Shown here: piece by piece, positions 1 through 10,745 of the stretch
Numbering within the stretch: position 1 is the first letter of the stretch
How the letters are laid out: each line of letters begins with the position of its first letter
Assembly: GCA_022315425.1 (NCBI GenBank)
Contig: JAIUPT010000014.1
Coordinates: forward strand, 186,001 to 250,000
DNA length: 64,000 nt
Source: Pseudevernia furfuracea
Lineage: Eukaryota; Ascomycota; Lecanoromycetes; Lecanorales; Parmeliaceae
Direction of reading: 5' to 3'
Program-made: the position numbers and the translations under genes
Notes under the pieces: model-generated
Seen by the model: only the letters and a program-made list of their open reading frames with translations
Database searches by the model: none
What the model was told of the DNA's origin: nothing

Positions 1-300
1 CACAGAGAGCTGCTTTAGGGATATCCCGTTAAATGTCAAAACATCCAAGCCGCTGAGGCGTTTGAAGCCTTTACTTCATCTGCTCTAGTACTTCCTTTGG
101 GACAATGTTAAATCGAGAATCCTGAGAAAATCTCTCTTTTCATTATTATTATTTCCCCTTTTCCCCCTTTCACCCTTCTTTTACTCTTCGTATTTTCACT
201 CTCGAACCTTGACCCTGACCCTGACCCTACCGGAACCCTTGACTATATTTCAAACTCCTAAACTAGCCACGTAATTCGGTCAATGACGAAGCAGAGAATC

Positions 301-330
301 ATCCTCATCCTCATCCTCATCCTCATCCTT
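301..330. repeat. ATCCTC hexanucleotide microsatellite
   Basis: Five tandem units of ATCCTC, the last ending in T. It lies in a C/T-rich leader (about 120-330) that also contains GACCCT triplications. The rest of 1-600 shows no convincing coding sequence. Confidence 0.8.
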
Positions 331-606
331 GCTTCAAAACGTCTAGCCGGCGCATGTAAAACGGCCCCAGCTTCCGAACAAATCTCTTCCCTACTAGCTC
401 TTTGGTGGTGTCAGACCAGTCAGGTTTGCCGCTTCCACGGATGTACATAATAGGATAACGTTATAGAGGCCCAAGGAACACTATTTTAGCCTATAGCGAC
501 CCTATACCTACGGCTTCATAGCTCAGACAACGGTGCCATCACGCCATTCTTCAACTGTCTTCATGAATCGCCCTCTGTGTTTCACACAGGACATCTCCTG
601 TTCAAT

Positions 607-927
607 TCATCTTCCGATATCCGAATTGATGAGGCTAGCGCCCACTATCCACATTCCACACTGCATGGAGCCAATGTTGCGGTCCACGAGCGAGCTATCA
701 ACAACAAGGCTACGACCACCCGAAAGAGGTAACCCTTGCATCAGCGGCGGCAAGTCGGGACCCACCTCATGCAGGCATGCCACAAACACCAAGCATGCAA
801 ACAGTAGTACGATGCGAGCCAATGCGATGCCCACGTTGTAAAATATCACTCTCTGCCCTTGCCACCAGAGCGTTAGGTAACCTGGGACCGAGCTGTGCGT
901 CGTAGCTTTATCGTCATGGAAATGCAT
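607..927 (-). pseudogene. Possible C-terminal fragment of a fungal multi-pass membrane protein
   Basis: This is an open frame of 106 codons from an ATG at 927. It contains one strong hydrophobic stretch (around residues 32-52, IALARIVLLFACLVF) followed by a GPDLPPLM and LPLSGG-like region. From memory this resembles the C-terminal part of large fungal membrane proteins of the DUF6536 type, where a last helix is followed by a proline/glycine-rich tail. The remainder of such a protein is not visible on either side, so I read it as a relic rather than a working gene. It could also be a chance frame. It lies just upstream of, and divergent from, the ABC transporter that starts at 1102, so part of it may be promoter sequence. 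Confidence 0.25.
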
Positions 928-1101
928 TTCCCATGTATCTTCGAATTGATCTGATTGACGTGCTCCAACTTGCTCTCTTGCTCAAAAACAACTTCTCTCT
1001 CGGATCTACGAAGGAAATTCCAAGACCATCGGCCTCACCAGACCCTGCGTAAGGATTCCATATCAGATCACAGTCTGGTGAAGTACTCCAACACAGCAGA
1101 A

Positions 1102-4100
1102 ATGGCAACACGGGCGTCATGCAAGCAAGTCGATGACACCTTTGGTCCACATGCGAAAAGCTGCCGCGGCGGTTTTGATTTCACTTTACTGTTCGAAGAA
1201 AGCATCCTATCAATACTACCGCTTGGCTTGCTGCTGCTCGTTGTACCTTTCCGAATTTCATACCTTTTTCGAAGGACCATCAAAGTCGATCCGAGTTCTT
1301 GGTTAGCCTCTAAACTGGTAGGTGGTCCCATTCCAACGCTGCATACCACCTTGCGCTACGCATTGGAATTAAGCTGATGTCTTGCCCATACAGGTTCTGT
1401 ATGCAATCTTCGGAGCGATGCAGCTCACTCTTATTGCGCTATGGGCAAAGCCGACAACTACCAAGACCATGGCATCGGTAGCGGATGCTATCCTTAGTTC
1501 CGTGGGTGCTCTTGCATTAGCGATCCTCTCCTTCGTGGAGCACGAGCGATCCATCCGCCCCTCATTAGTAATACAGTCCTATTTATCTTTATCACTTTTG
1601 CTTGATATTGCTCGAGTCAGGACACTCTGGCTGCAATCTTACAACGGTCCCGTCGCTGCCGTTACTACTGTTTCCTTCATAATCAAGTTTCTTCTGGTCA
1701 TCTTCGAGGCCGTTGAGAAACGCAGTATCCTACGTCCTAAATGGAATTCGACTTCACCCGAGGCAACTAGCGGACTATTTAGCCGATCCGTCTTCTGGTG
1801 GCTCAACGGTCTTTTTCGAATTGGTTTCAAAAGATCTCTGTATATGGAAGATTTACTCCCGCTGGACAAGCATCTGACATGTGGCTACCTCTACGACAGA
1901 CTACAAACAGCCTGGGCAAATGTGCCGACCAAGGCTCCTCGGTCACTTCTTTTCCTATTTTTCGGCAGGCTCAGATGGCGTCTTCTCTCGGTGGTTCCAC
2001 CCCGCTTAGGCCTGATCGCATTCAATTTCTGTCAACCATTCTTGATCCAACGCGCTATCAGCTTCTCCTCGCGGTCCAAATCCGAAGATCCAAATGACGT
2101 AGGGTATGGCTTAATCGGTGCATATTTTCTTGTGTACACTGGCATTGCCGTCACGACCGGCCAATACCAGCACCTGACGTATCGTGCGATAACCATGGCC
2201 AGAGGAGGGCTTGTCTCTATGATGTTCGCTAAGACATCGTCATTGAAAGCTAATGCCGCTGATCCTGCGACATCACTGACTCTCATGAGTGCTGACATCG
2301 AAAGGATCACCAATGGATGGCAGACAATGCACGAGATTTGGGCAAATTTGATCGAGATCGCCCTCGCTATCTACTTGCTAGAACGGCAGCTTGGAGCAGC
2401 TTGCGCTATTCCAATCGCAGTGGCTATAGGCAAGTCAAACTTTCCCGTTGACCAGGAAAGACCCTGGTCACCATATCTTTCGGTATAGGTACGGTCCCAG
2501 TGCTGACAGCTTTTTTCAATCACAGTATCCTTCCTAGGCTCGCTTTATGTCATGAATTTGGTGGTGCAAAGGCAGGCCCTCTGGCTCGAAGCCATCGAGA
2601 GACGAATCAGCGCCACCACAAAGATGCTGGGCTCAATGAAACGTATCAAGATGTGCGGCTTAGCTGACATCCTATTTGATAATCTGCACGGCCTGAGGTT
2701 GCAAGAGTTAGCGATATCCAAACGGTTCCGACGACTACTGATCGGAAGCATGTTTTTCGCTTACACCACCCCTGTGATTGCCCCTGTCCTGACTTTTATG
2801 GTATTCTCGCTCATAGCTCTGAGGAGCAATGGTAACAGTACCCTGGATACTAGCAAGGTTTTCACGTCACTTTCGCTGTTCGCGCTTCTTGCTGACCCTC
2901 TGTCCTCGCTGATCATGGCCATGAGTGCTTTTGCCGGCTCTTTAGGCTGCTTTGACCGCATTCAAGTCTTTTTGGAGACTCCTGAACATGAAGATAGGAG
3001 GATCAAACCCTTCCAATATGACTTCGACAATGGGCAAAACTCTCAAAGCGATACCAGCGCCAGCAGCCTCGGGTGGTCTGAGAAGTCCTCCCAGTCTCGC
3101 ATGACTTCCAAAAAAGACAAAGCCATCATGTCTATCCCTGGGTCTAATGCCGACTGCGTGTGCGTAGAAGACGGTAGCTTCGGCTGGGAAACAGAGACGG
3201 AAGCTCTGTTATCCTCGATCCAGATGAAGATTCCGCAAGGAAAGTTGACAATGATAGTCGGGCCTGTAGGCTGTGGCAAAACGACATTGCTCAAAGCACT
3301 ACTGGGCGAAGTCCCTGGTCTGTTGGGGACCATCAAACTGTTTGCTAGTGACGTATCCTACTGTGACCAGTCACCGTTCCACATGAACGGTACCGTACGA
3401 GACAGCATCACCGCGTTTACCGAATTTGATGATCGTTGGTATAATACTGTACTTGAGGCTTGTGCTCTCGACGAAGATCTGCGACAGATGCCCCTAGGCG
3501 ATCAGACACAAATCGGCAGCAAGGGCATCGCACTGAGCGGAGGCCAAAGCCAAAGGATCGCATTGGCTCGCGCGGTCTACTCACGACACGACCTATGCAT
3601 CCTTGATGACGTACTTAGCGGTCTGGATATGGACACCGAACAGCGGGTCTTTCACAGTCTTCTTGGTCACGACGGGCTACTACGCCGCCAAGGTGCCAGC
3701 AGCATTCTCGCTAGTTCCTCTAGCAAGCGACTTCCTTTCGCCGATTATATCGTCGTTCTCAACGAGGAGGGCAAGATTGCCGAACAAGGAAGCTTCAAGG
3801 AGCTCAATGGAGCCGGCGGCTACGTTTCTAATTTTGAGCTCCAGCCGGCGAATTGGACTGTACAATCCACAGAGATGAAAAATTTAGATCAAGTCTTAGC
3901 CATGAACACTACCAATAAGATTATCTACCCCACATTACTACCATCGAAAGAATCAACAGAGTCGACAGAATTTGAAGCCAACAAACGAACTGGCGACCTT
4001 GCTATCTACGCCTACTACGCAAAATCTGTCGGTTGGTTTGCCGTGACAACCTTCATCGTCGCCATGTGCGCTTATGTATTCTGTATCTCCTTTCCACAGA

Positions 4101-5854
4101 TCTGGCTTGGCTGGTGGGCGAACGCAAACGCTCAACACCCGAACCAAAAGCTAGGCTACTATCTCGGCATCTACGCTATGCTCGGGGTGATGGGACTCGT
4201 CTCTCTGATTATCAGTTGCTGGCAAATCATCATCACAATGGTGCCCCAATCAGGCGGCAACTTCCACCACCGACTGCTGAAAACCGTGCTCGCAGCTCCA
4301 CTGACTTTTTTCTCCACGACCGACACGGGCGTCACGCTCAACAGATTCTCACAAGATCTCCAACTCATCGACATGGACCTACCTCTCTCAGCATTGAATT
4401 TCGTTGCAGCCTTCATCCTCTGCATCGCGCAAATCATCCTCATTGGCGTCTCCTCAGTCTACGCCGCGATATCATTTCCCGTCTGTTTCCTATTCGTCTA
4501 CCTCATTCAAAAGTTCTACCTGCGCACATCCCGTCAACTACGGTTCCTCGATCTCGAAGCCAAATCACCTCTCTACTCTCAGTTTAGCGAAACCATCGCC
4601 GGGCTCACTACGATCCGCGCATTCGGCTGGCAACGTTCTCTAGAGGAGAAAAATCGCCACCTCCTGGACCAATCGCAACGACCATTCTACCTTCTCTTCT
4701 CTGTTCAGCGTTGGCTGCAACTAGTGCTCGACCTCCTCGTTGCCGCAATAGCCATAATGCTCATGTCACTCATCACCGGCCTACGCGGCGTCCTCAGCGG
4801 CGCCTACGTCGGTATCGCGCTACTAAACGTGATCCTGTTCAGCCAGCATCTCAAGCTCGTATTGCAATATTGGACGATGCTTGAAACGCACATCGGAGCC
4901 GTTAGCCGAATCCGGAACTTCACCAGCACCACCTACCCCGAAGACACATCCCAAGAGACCGCGGTACTACCTCCCGACTGGCCTGCCCAAGGCGCTATTG
5001 AATTCAACTCCGTAAGCGCAGGTTACGACAGCAACCGCGCTGTCCTCAAAGAGCTTACGCTCTCTATCCAAGGCGGCGAGAAAATCGGAATCTGCGGACG
5101 CACCGGCAGCGGCAAGTCATCTTTGATCATGACGCTCTTCCGGATGCTAGAGCTGCGCGCGGGTAGCATAAAGATTGACGGGATAGACCTCAGTACCATC
5201 CCGCGGCACGAAGTGCGGTCTCGCATTATCGGGCTGCCACAGGATATTTTCCTGCTCAACGGGAGCGTACGGCTGAACATCGATCCCTACGGACGGGCTA
5301 CCGATAAAGCACTTATTGCAGCTTTGCAGGATGTAAGACTGTGGGATGGGATACAGGGGAAAGGGGGACTGGACGCGGACATCGAAGATGTGAATCTTTC
5401 GCATGGACAGAAGCAGCTGTTATGTCTGGCCCAGGCGCTTTTGAGGCAGAGTTCGATCCTCGTTCTCGACGAAGCTACAAGCAGGTATATTATTCCCCCG
5501 GGGCCCTTCCATTTTCCGCTGCACACACTACCATCTCCCCACACTACCTTCTCGCTATTCAAATCTCCGCACACCCCCAGAGCATACATGCTAATGAACA
5601 AACCACCTTATAGTCTCGACGACGTAACCGACGCGTTGATCCAGCGCATCATCCGGCAGAAATTCCCCCGCCACACCATCATCGCCGTCGCGCATAAACT
5701 AGACACGATCACCGATTTCGACAAAGTGGCCGTGCTCGACAAAGGGACGCTTGTAGAACTCGACAGCCCGCACAAGTTGCTGGCGCAGCCGTCGTCGGCG
5801 TTCAGTCAGTTGTACAGGAGCTCGGTCCCCGATGATGGGGCGGGTGATGAATAA
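1102..5854 (+). CDS. ABC transporter, ABCC (MRP) subfamily, full length
   Basis: This is a predicted 1483-residue membrane exporter with two transmembrane domains and two nucleotide-binding domains. The four exons are separated by introns at 1318-1393, 2430-2525 and 5485-5613. The second intron has a GC donor (GCAAGT); the third is 129 nt, in frame and free of stops, so it is easily missed. The start at 1102 is the first in-frame ATG before the conserved N-terminal DDTFGP and CRGGFDF block. NBD1 has Walker A GPVGCGKTT (about residue 663), LSGGQ and a CILDD Walker B. NBD2 has GRTGSGKSS (about 1275), the ABCC-typical variant LSHGQ and LVLDEATSS once the intron is removed. Hydrophobic segments before NBD1 include an N-terminal block, as in long ABCC pumps. 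It lies at the left flank; a link to the metabolite cluster is only inferred. Confidence 0.93.
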
Positions 5855-6540
5855 AAGTGTGGAAGGGATGATGGATCTCGGATGTTTTCTCCATGGCAAA
5901 TCGAGTAAATATGACACTTGAGGAAAAAGAAATTGCGACTTCCGCGGGTCTTTTTTGGTTTGCATTTGGCGGATGATTGATTTGAAGAAAAAGCGTCGTA
6001 AGTGGGAACGAACACGTATTGTCTTTTGAATTAAATTCGTTTTTCGAAATCTACGGCTGTTGATGTTCTCATGAATTTGGTGGACCTGTCTAGTCCTTTC
6101 CATGCATATCCCTTCATGCATACAGCCGTGTTGCCTAGTTCTTTGTTAGCCATGAGGTCTTATACCTCATGGATCCCACCATAGATCACCATGCTTTTCA
6201 TCATTCTTCGCTGCACCTGTTGATAGAGTTAAATCAGACTCACTACGTAATCGTAGCAGAACACTTTCGTCGCAAGCTCCTTATTGCGACGAAAGTACCT
6301 ATTCTGCTACGATTAGTACGGAGCAAGTGAACGGCTCGCGAAAGGGTTTAGTACATCGGCAAAAGGTTGTTCCGTCTTTGATTTGGCCGGAAGACATGCC
6401 GACTCAGTGCCGGAGCTAGCCGGGATATACAAGCTAACGGCCCTTTCTCTTGCTTGGACCTGACAGCTTCAAGGTCTTTCTTTACCTTTGCTACAGTATT
6501 TACCTTTGCTACAGTACCAGGAGCTCTTGCCTAATCAGAG
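5855..6540. other. Intergenic region between ABC transporter and ISN1
   Basis: No supported gene. It holds the 3' region of the ABC gene, a long hairpin (6248-6315, listed separately) and the presumed ISN1 promoter, which includes a direct repeat of TTTACCTTTGCTACAGTA at about 6481-6516. Confidence 0.6.
6248..6315. repeat. Long imperfect inverted repeat (hairpin)
   Basis: The arms at 6248-6275 and 6284-6315 are reverse complements over two blocks: TAATCGTAGCAGAA and CTTTCGTCGCAA. Between the blocks the left arm has 2 nt and the right arm 6 nt. The loop is 8 nt. It could be a small MITE-like element, a transcription terminator or hairpin RNA, or an operator; the sequence alone does not decide. 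Confidence 0.85.
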
Positions 6541-8169
6541 ATGACAACGCGCTATCGAGTCGAGTACGCACTCAAAACGCATCGTCGGGACCAGCTCATC
6601 GAATGGATCAAAGGTCTCCTAGCCGTACCCTTTGTTCTGCATTCGCAGCCCACTGCAGCATATGATGACCGCCAGGATGTCTTGGTCAAGATGGCCTCGA
6701 CGGCTCACAGAAGATATGCAGAGATATTCCATGATGTATGTTCCTGATTAGACGCTCCCAAAGATTCGCGGCAACACTTGACTTCTAGAGAGCACATTTC
6801 ACATCATATGTACCTCCTGCTCTCGCACAGCTATCGTCTTACCGTTACCCTTCACAGGCTTAACGACCCAGCTTCGTGACTGGAGAACTCAAAGCTGACC
6901 GGCAAAACGTCATCAGGTGGAAGACTTGATCAATGACCACATCGCGCACCAAAGGGATGGTACTCACAAACGTTCCAAGTTGAAGCTCCTGGTTCCAAGC
7001 GTTGGGGTCTTTTTCACGCCGTTGCTCCTGGAAGAAGCGTTCGAGTATCAAGACCGACAACGAAGAATCAGCTCGCGCCGCTTCGTGCCTCCCTCTTTCA
7101 ACGACATTCGTTTGATTTTGAATTCAGCACAAATCCTGAGTCTGGTGCGGTCTGGGCCTCTTCAGTTGGTAACGTTTGATGGGGACGTAACGCTTTATGG
7201 TATGCATGTGACAGTAATTTTTCATAATCCCAGTCATTGCCCAAATCATGGCTCCTGTCTCAGCTTCTTGTTCGCCATGTCAATCAGCCGTACATGATAT
7301 GCGGGCAGCTTGTCGATAGTACCTGACTCTCGCATAATGCACAGAGTCCTCGTTCACCATAATCTCACAGCTAATTTCTTTGGTCAGATGATGGTCAATC
7401 CTTGACAGCTGACAATCCGGTAATCCCAAGAATCTTGAGCCTCTTAGCTCAAGGCACCAAGGTCGGCATCGTGACGGCAGCAGGCTACACTGAAGCGAAG
7501 AAATACTATGGCCGTCTTTACGGCCTTTTAGACGCAATCAAGACTGCTGTGACTCTGCAACAAATGACAGATCCAGAGCTGATCATCCTAGGCGGAGAAA
7601 GCAACTTCTTATTTCAACTTGACATTTCCTCGGAATTTCTCCTAAGATACGTCGAAAGGAGCGAATGGCTACTCCCGGAAATGCAACAATGGGCTGAGGA
7701 AGACATCCAAGCTTTGCTTGATGTCGCCGAGAAAGCCCTGCGTGAATGTATCTCTGGGATGGAATTGTCGGCCGAGATATTAAGGAAAGAGCGGGCCGTC
7801 GGTATCATCCCAACCACAGCGCCAAATTCTCGAAAATTCACCCGTGAGCAACTAGAAGAAACTGTTCTAGTAACACAGCAAGTTGTTGAGATGTCACCGG
7901 CTGCGAGAAAGCTGCCTTTCTGCGCATTCAACGGAGGCAATGATGTCTTCGTAGATATTGGCGACAAGGGATGGGGTGTTCTCGCGTGCCAGCGTTACCT
8001 CGGCGGCATCGATGGCAGTACGACCTTACACGTTGGAGATCAGTTCCTGTCCGCAGGAGCCAATGACTTCAAAGCAAGATTAGCGTGTACAACCGCATGG
8101 ATAGCAAGTCCTGGAGAGACCGTCCAGCTACTCGACGAGTTGACCACACACAGCCATGGAACAAGATGA
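6541..8169 (+). CDS. ISN1: IMP-specific 5'-nucleotidase
   Basis: This gene encodes a predicted 419-residue cytosolic enzyme that dephosphorylates IMP to inosine. Three exons are separated by introns at 6736-6916 and 7200-7387, longer than most introns here. Correct splicing rebuilds the key HAD-like motif: FDGDVTLY at the end of exon 2 continues as DDGQS in exon 3, giving the aspartate pair of motif I. A later GDQFLSAGANDF (about residue 385) matches the acidic motif IV. The length is close to the roughly 450 residues of the yeast protein, and the N-terminus, with YRVEYALKTHRRD, is typical of the family. This is a housekeeping purine-salvage gene and probably marks sequence outside the metabolite cluster. 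Confidence 0.92.
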
Positions 8170-8603
8170 ACCTGGAGTGGTCTGGTGACTTGGGAGCGGT
8201 GCAGTCACAGCACCTCCGTGGCGCAAAGTTCGCGTCTGTTGACCAGCAGCACCTCGGTTGAAACAGCGAGTCCCGGCTTGAAACGATGGTACCTGTTTCA
8301 AGATACGCGACACTTCCGACAGTGTTCTGTCTTCTTGACACGTATGGCGTCGACACTGCGCTGGCATGTGCAGCTGCAGCTGCATTCCCGATAATGCCTT
8401 TCTCCATCGCCCCACTGGTCTATGCTCAGAACCAAATTCAAGATCGAGCCAGTCGCTGAACAAAAATCGCTCACGTGAGCCTCAAGGCCTAATCCTCTGT
8501 CTTTGTCTCTTCGCATTCACCTGCTAAGTCCCGTTGGAGGAAACGTCTTTCCTGATGGGAATTACAACTTGGCTCGCGTATTCGTGGCCTCGAGCTCCGG
8601 CTC
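8170..8603. other. Intergenic region after ISN1
   Basis: No supported gene; presumed 3' region of ISN1 and the former promoter of the downstream pseudogene. An ATG at 8555 opens only a short frame that ends in TGA and does not match the signal peptide-like frame that follows. Confidence 0.5.
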
Positions 8604-9808
8604 TTGCTTCCTCTGTTCCTCCTCCTGTTCGCAACTACAACACCGTCTCTAGCCGCGCCCTTCCGCCCTGTTCGCATCTGTTTCGACAATGATTGTGGCT
8701 ATTCGACCTCTAATGCCACAGTCTCCGTTAGCGAACCTGCCCTGCAAAAACGGAAAAACTCTGTCAGGTACCTTGCCGGCAATTGGATCCTTCACTACCA
8801 TGAATTCACCCCCTTCGCACCAGCCTGGAACGTGGCGTTCAGTCTCGGCTACTTCTGGGCATACTTCGCCATCAATCTGCAAATAAACGTAATAAGCAAT
8901 TCCCAACTCCAAAGCAACCCCGCCTTCGCAGCACACGCCGTACAAGGCTACCTCCAGGACCAAACCGGCACCCGCACCAGCATGATCAACGGCGACATTG
9001 CAGGCTGGAAGAAAGTCCCAGAACCGAACCGCAAGCAACTCCGCCCTCTACGATCGCCCAGGTGGCAGAGTTTTCCTCAGACTGGCCCGAAATCGAATAC
9101 ACACCCTCCCATAGACACCAGCGGCGGCCCCCCCCCCCCCCCCCCCCCCGGTCCCCCGGCGCTAGCGCTGCGCCGACGGACAACTTCATCGGTCTTGGTG
9201 TTGCGCGTTACTATTAGCAGCAGAAACACGAGCAGCAAGCCACTCATCGATCCGAGTTTACCATTCGAGAAAGCAGACCAAGAGGTCGCTGTGCAGGCAA
9301 TGTGCCGGCTGAGGGAGATCGCCGGGGTACAGCGGCGTTGTGGTGGAGGAGCTCGCGCTCGCGCCAGGACCCACGGTGCAGAGCGATGCGGATATCCTGA
9401 CCTGGATTCGGGACAACGCGAGCTCGGTTTATCACGCTGGTGCGACTTGTGGGTGAGCCGTCACTGCCCGTTCTGCGGAAAGATGTGAGGTCGAGCGCGG
9501 ACTGTGGGTGTGCTCGGATGGGCACAGGGGGCGACGCCAAGGCCGTCATTGACCCCAAGGCGCGTGTGATGGGGATCCAGTGGACTGCGGGTGGGTGGTG
9601 GATTGCGAGTGCGTTACCGTTCCTGCCTCCGGGACGGACATCCGTCTGCCGATATTTGTACGTCGAACGTTTAATGAAACCAATTTTGGCGTACTGGAAG
9701 GTATTTTGCATTCGCTGCAGCACCCAGGGGCGCACGTACCAAGGCTGACGTGAACGTTTTCTTTGGTAAATGTACTCGCGGAGAAGACGGCGAATGATAT
9801 CTTGACAG
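8604..9808 (+). pseudogene. Decayed GMC oxidoreductase (fragment with frameshifts)
   Basis: Blocks typical of fungal GMC flavin oxidoreductases are spread over different frames. First comes a signal peptide-like start without an ATG (8604, TTG), then NPAFAAHAVQGYLQDQTG and INGDIAGWKKVPEP in one frame. Next are STIAQVAEF and SDWPEIEY in a second frame (about 9050-9115). ILTWIRDNASSVYHAG follows in a third frame (about 9390-9450), then a block around ARVMGIQ, and a final LAEKTANDIL (about 9768-9805) after extra sequence. The N-terminal GxGxxG FAD-binding part is missing, and a 22-C tract interrupts the middle. Normal introns would not explain this many frame changes and stops, so I call it a pseudogene. 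It may be a lost tailoring oxidase of the neighbouring cluster. Confidence 0.7.
9128..9149. repeat. Poly-C tract of 22 bases
   Basis: An uninterrupted run of 22 C, inside the GMC pseudogene. It may mark a slippage hot spot or an assembly artefact. Confidence 0.9.
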
Positions 9809-10745
9809 GTTGATGGGAAGTTGGCCGCTCGCTCTCCTCGGCCCGGAATAGGAGAACAGGGTTTCTACGATCTTCCGAGTATCAGTGTTTTCGCGTTCGG
9901 CTTCTTTTGTATGACTTGGGTAGATCAAAATGGCCAATCCTATCTAGTCTATAGGGCTAGGCTAGAGAGATGGTGTTCTCCGACGTGAAGGGTTACATAG
10001 ACACACACACACACACATCTTTTACCCCTCCCTCCCCCCCGCAACAATTCGATCAGTCTAGACGCTTCCTTTGAAAATAGAAAGGACAAGTATCAATCAA
10101 GCACTTTAGAGAATAATTCAAACCATCGTCCCTTTTCTGAAACCCTTTCTCTCGAAGTAAGCATACGTACTTTGCGAGTCCGCTTCATCATCCTTCCTTC
10201 CTTCCTTCCTTCCTTCTTCTCCACACATAACACATGACACATGCAATGCAATTTCTATGAAAAACAATGAAAAAAGCTCGGGGTCCAGACGGATGATGAT
10301 GTTATTATTGTTCGGGGGGTGTTTTTTTACTTGGATTTGGATTTGGGACATGAACATGAAGGAAAGATTAGAATTAGAATCATTGTATATTATATGTTAT
10401 ATATTATCAACCACACACAAACACACACACACATACATACACACAAAAACTCAAACAAACTCAACTCAAATGCTAGTCTAGAAGAGAAGAGAAAAGAAAA
10501 GAAAAGAAAAGCCTGCTTTTCCATCTCTTCGGAAATCTCAAAAACGTAAAACAAAAAACAATAAGTAACCCTTCTTTTTTTTTTTTTTTTTTTTTTTCAA
10601 TCATCGCTGGCTAAAACCGCACAATCCAAAAAAAACCCCCCCGGCGAAAAACTCCACCCGCACACACACAGCTGGTCAATACATTCATTCATTCATCCAA
10701 TCTTTTGCGCATCTGGTACAATCAATCAATCGATCAATCAATCAA
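9809..10745. repeat. Low-complexity intergenic stretch, 3' of the PKS-NRPS gene
   Basis: No gene is visible. It carries many simple repeats: (AC)n at about 10001-10016, (TTCC)n at about 10191-10217, a second (AC)-rich run at about 10413-10446, (GAAAA)n at about 10491-10510, a T23 tract at 10575-10597 and (CAAT)n at about 10721-10747, reaching the PKS-NRPS stop codon. The 3' untranslated region of the synthase (transcribed leftward) must lie here. Confidence 0.8.
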
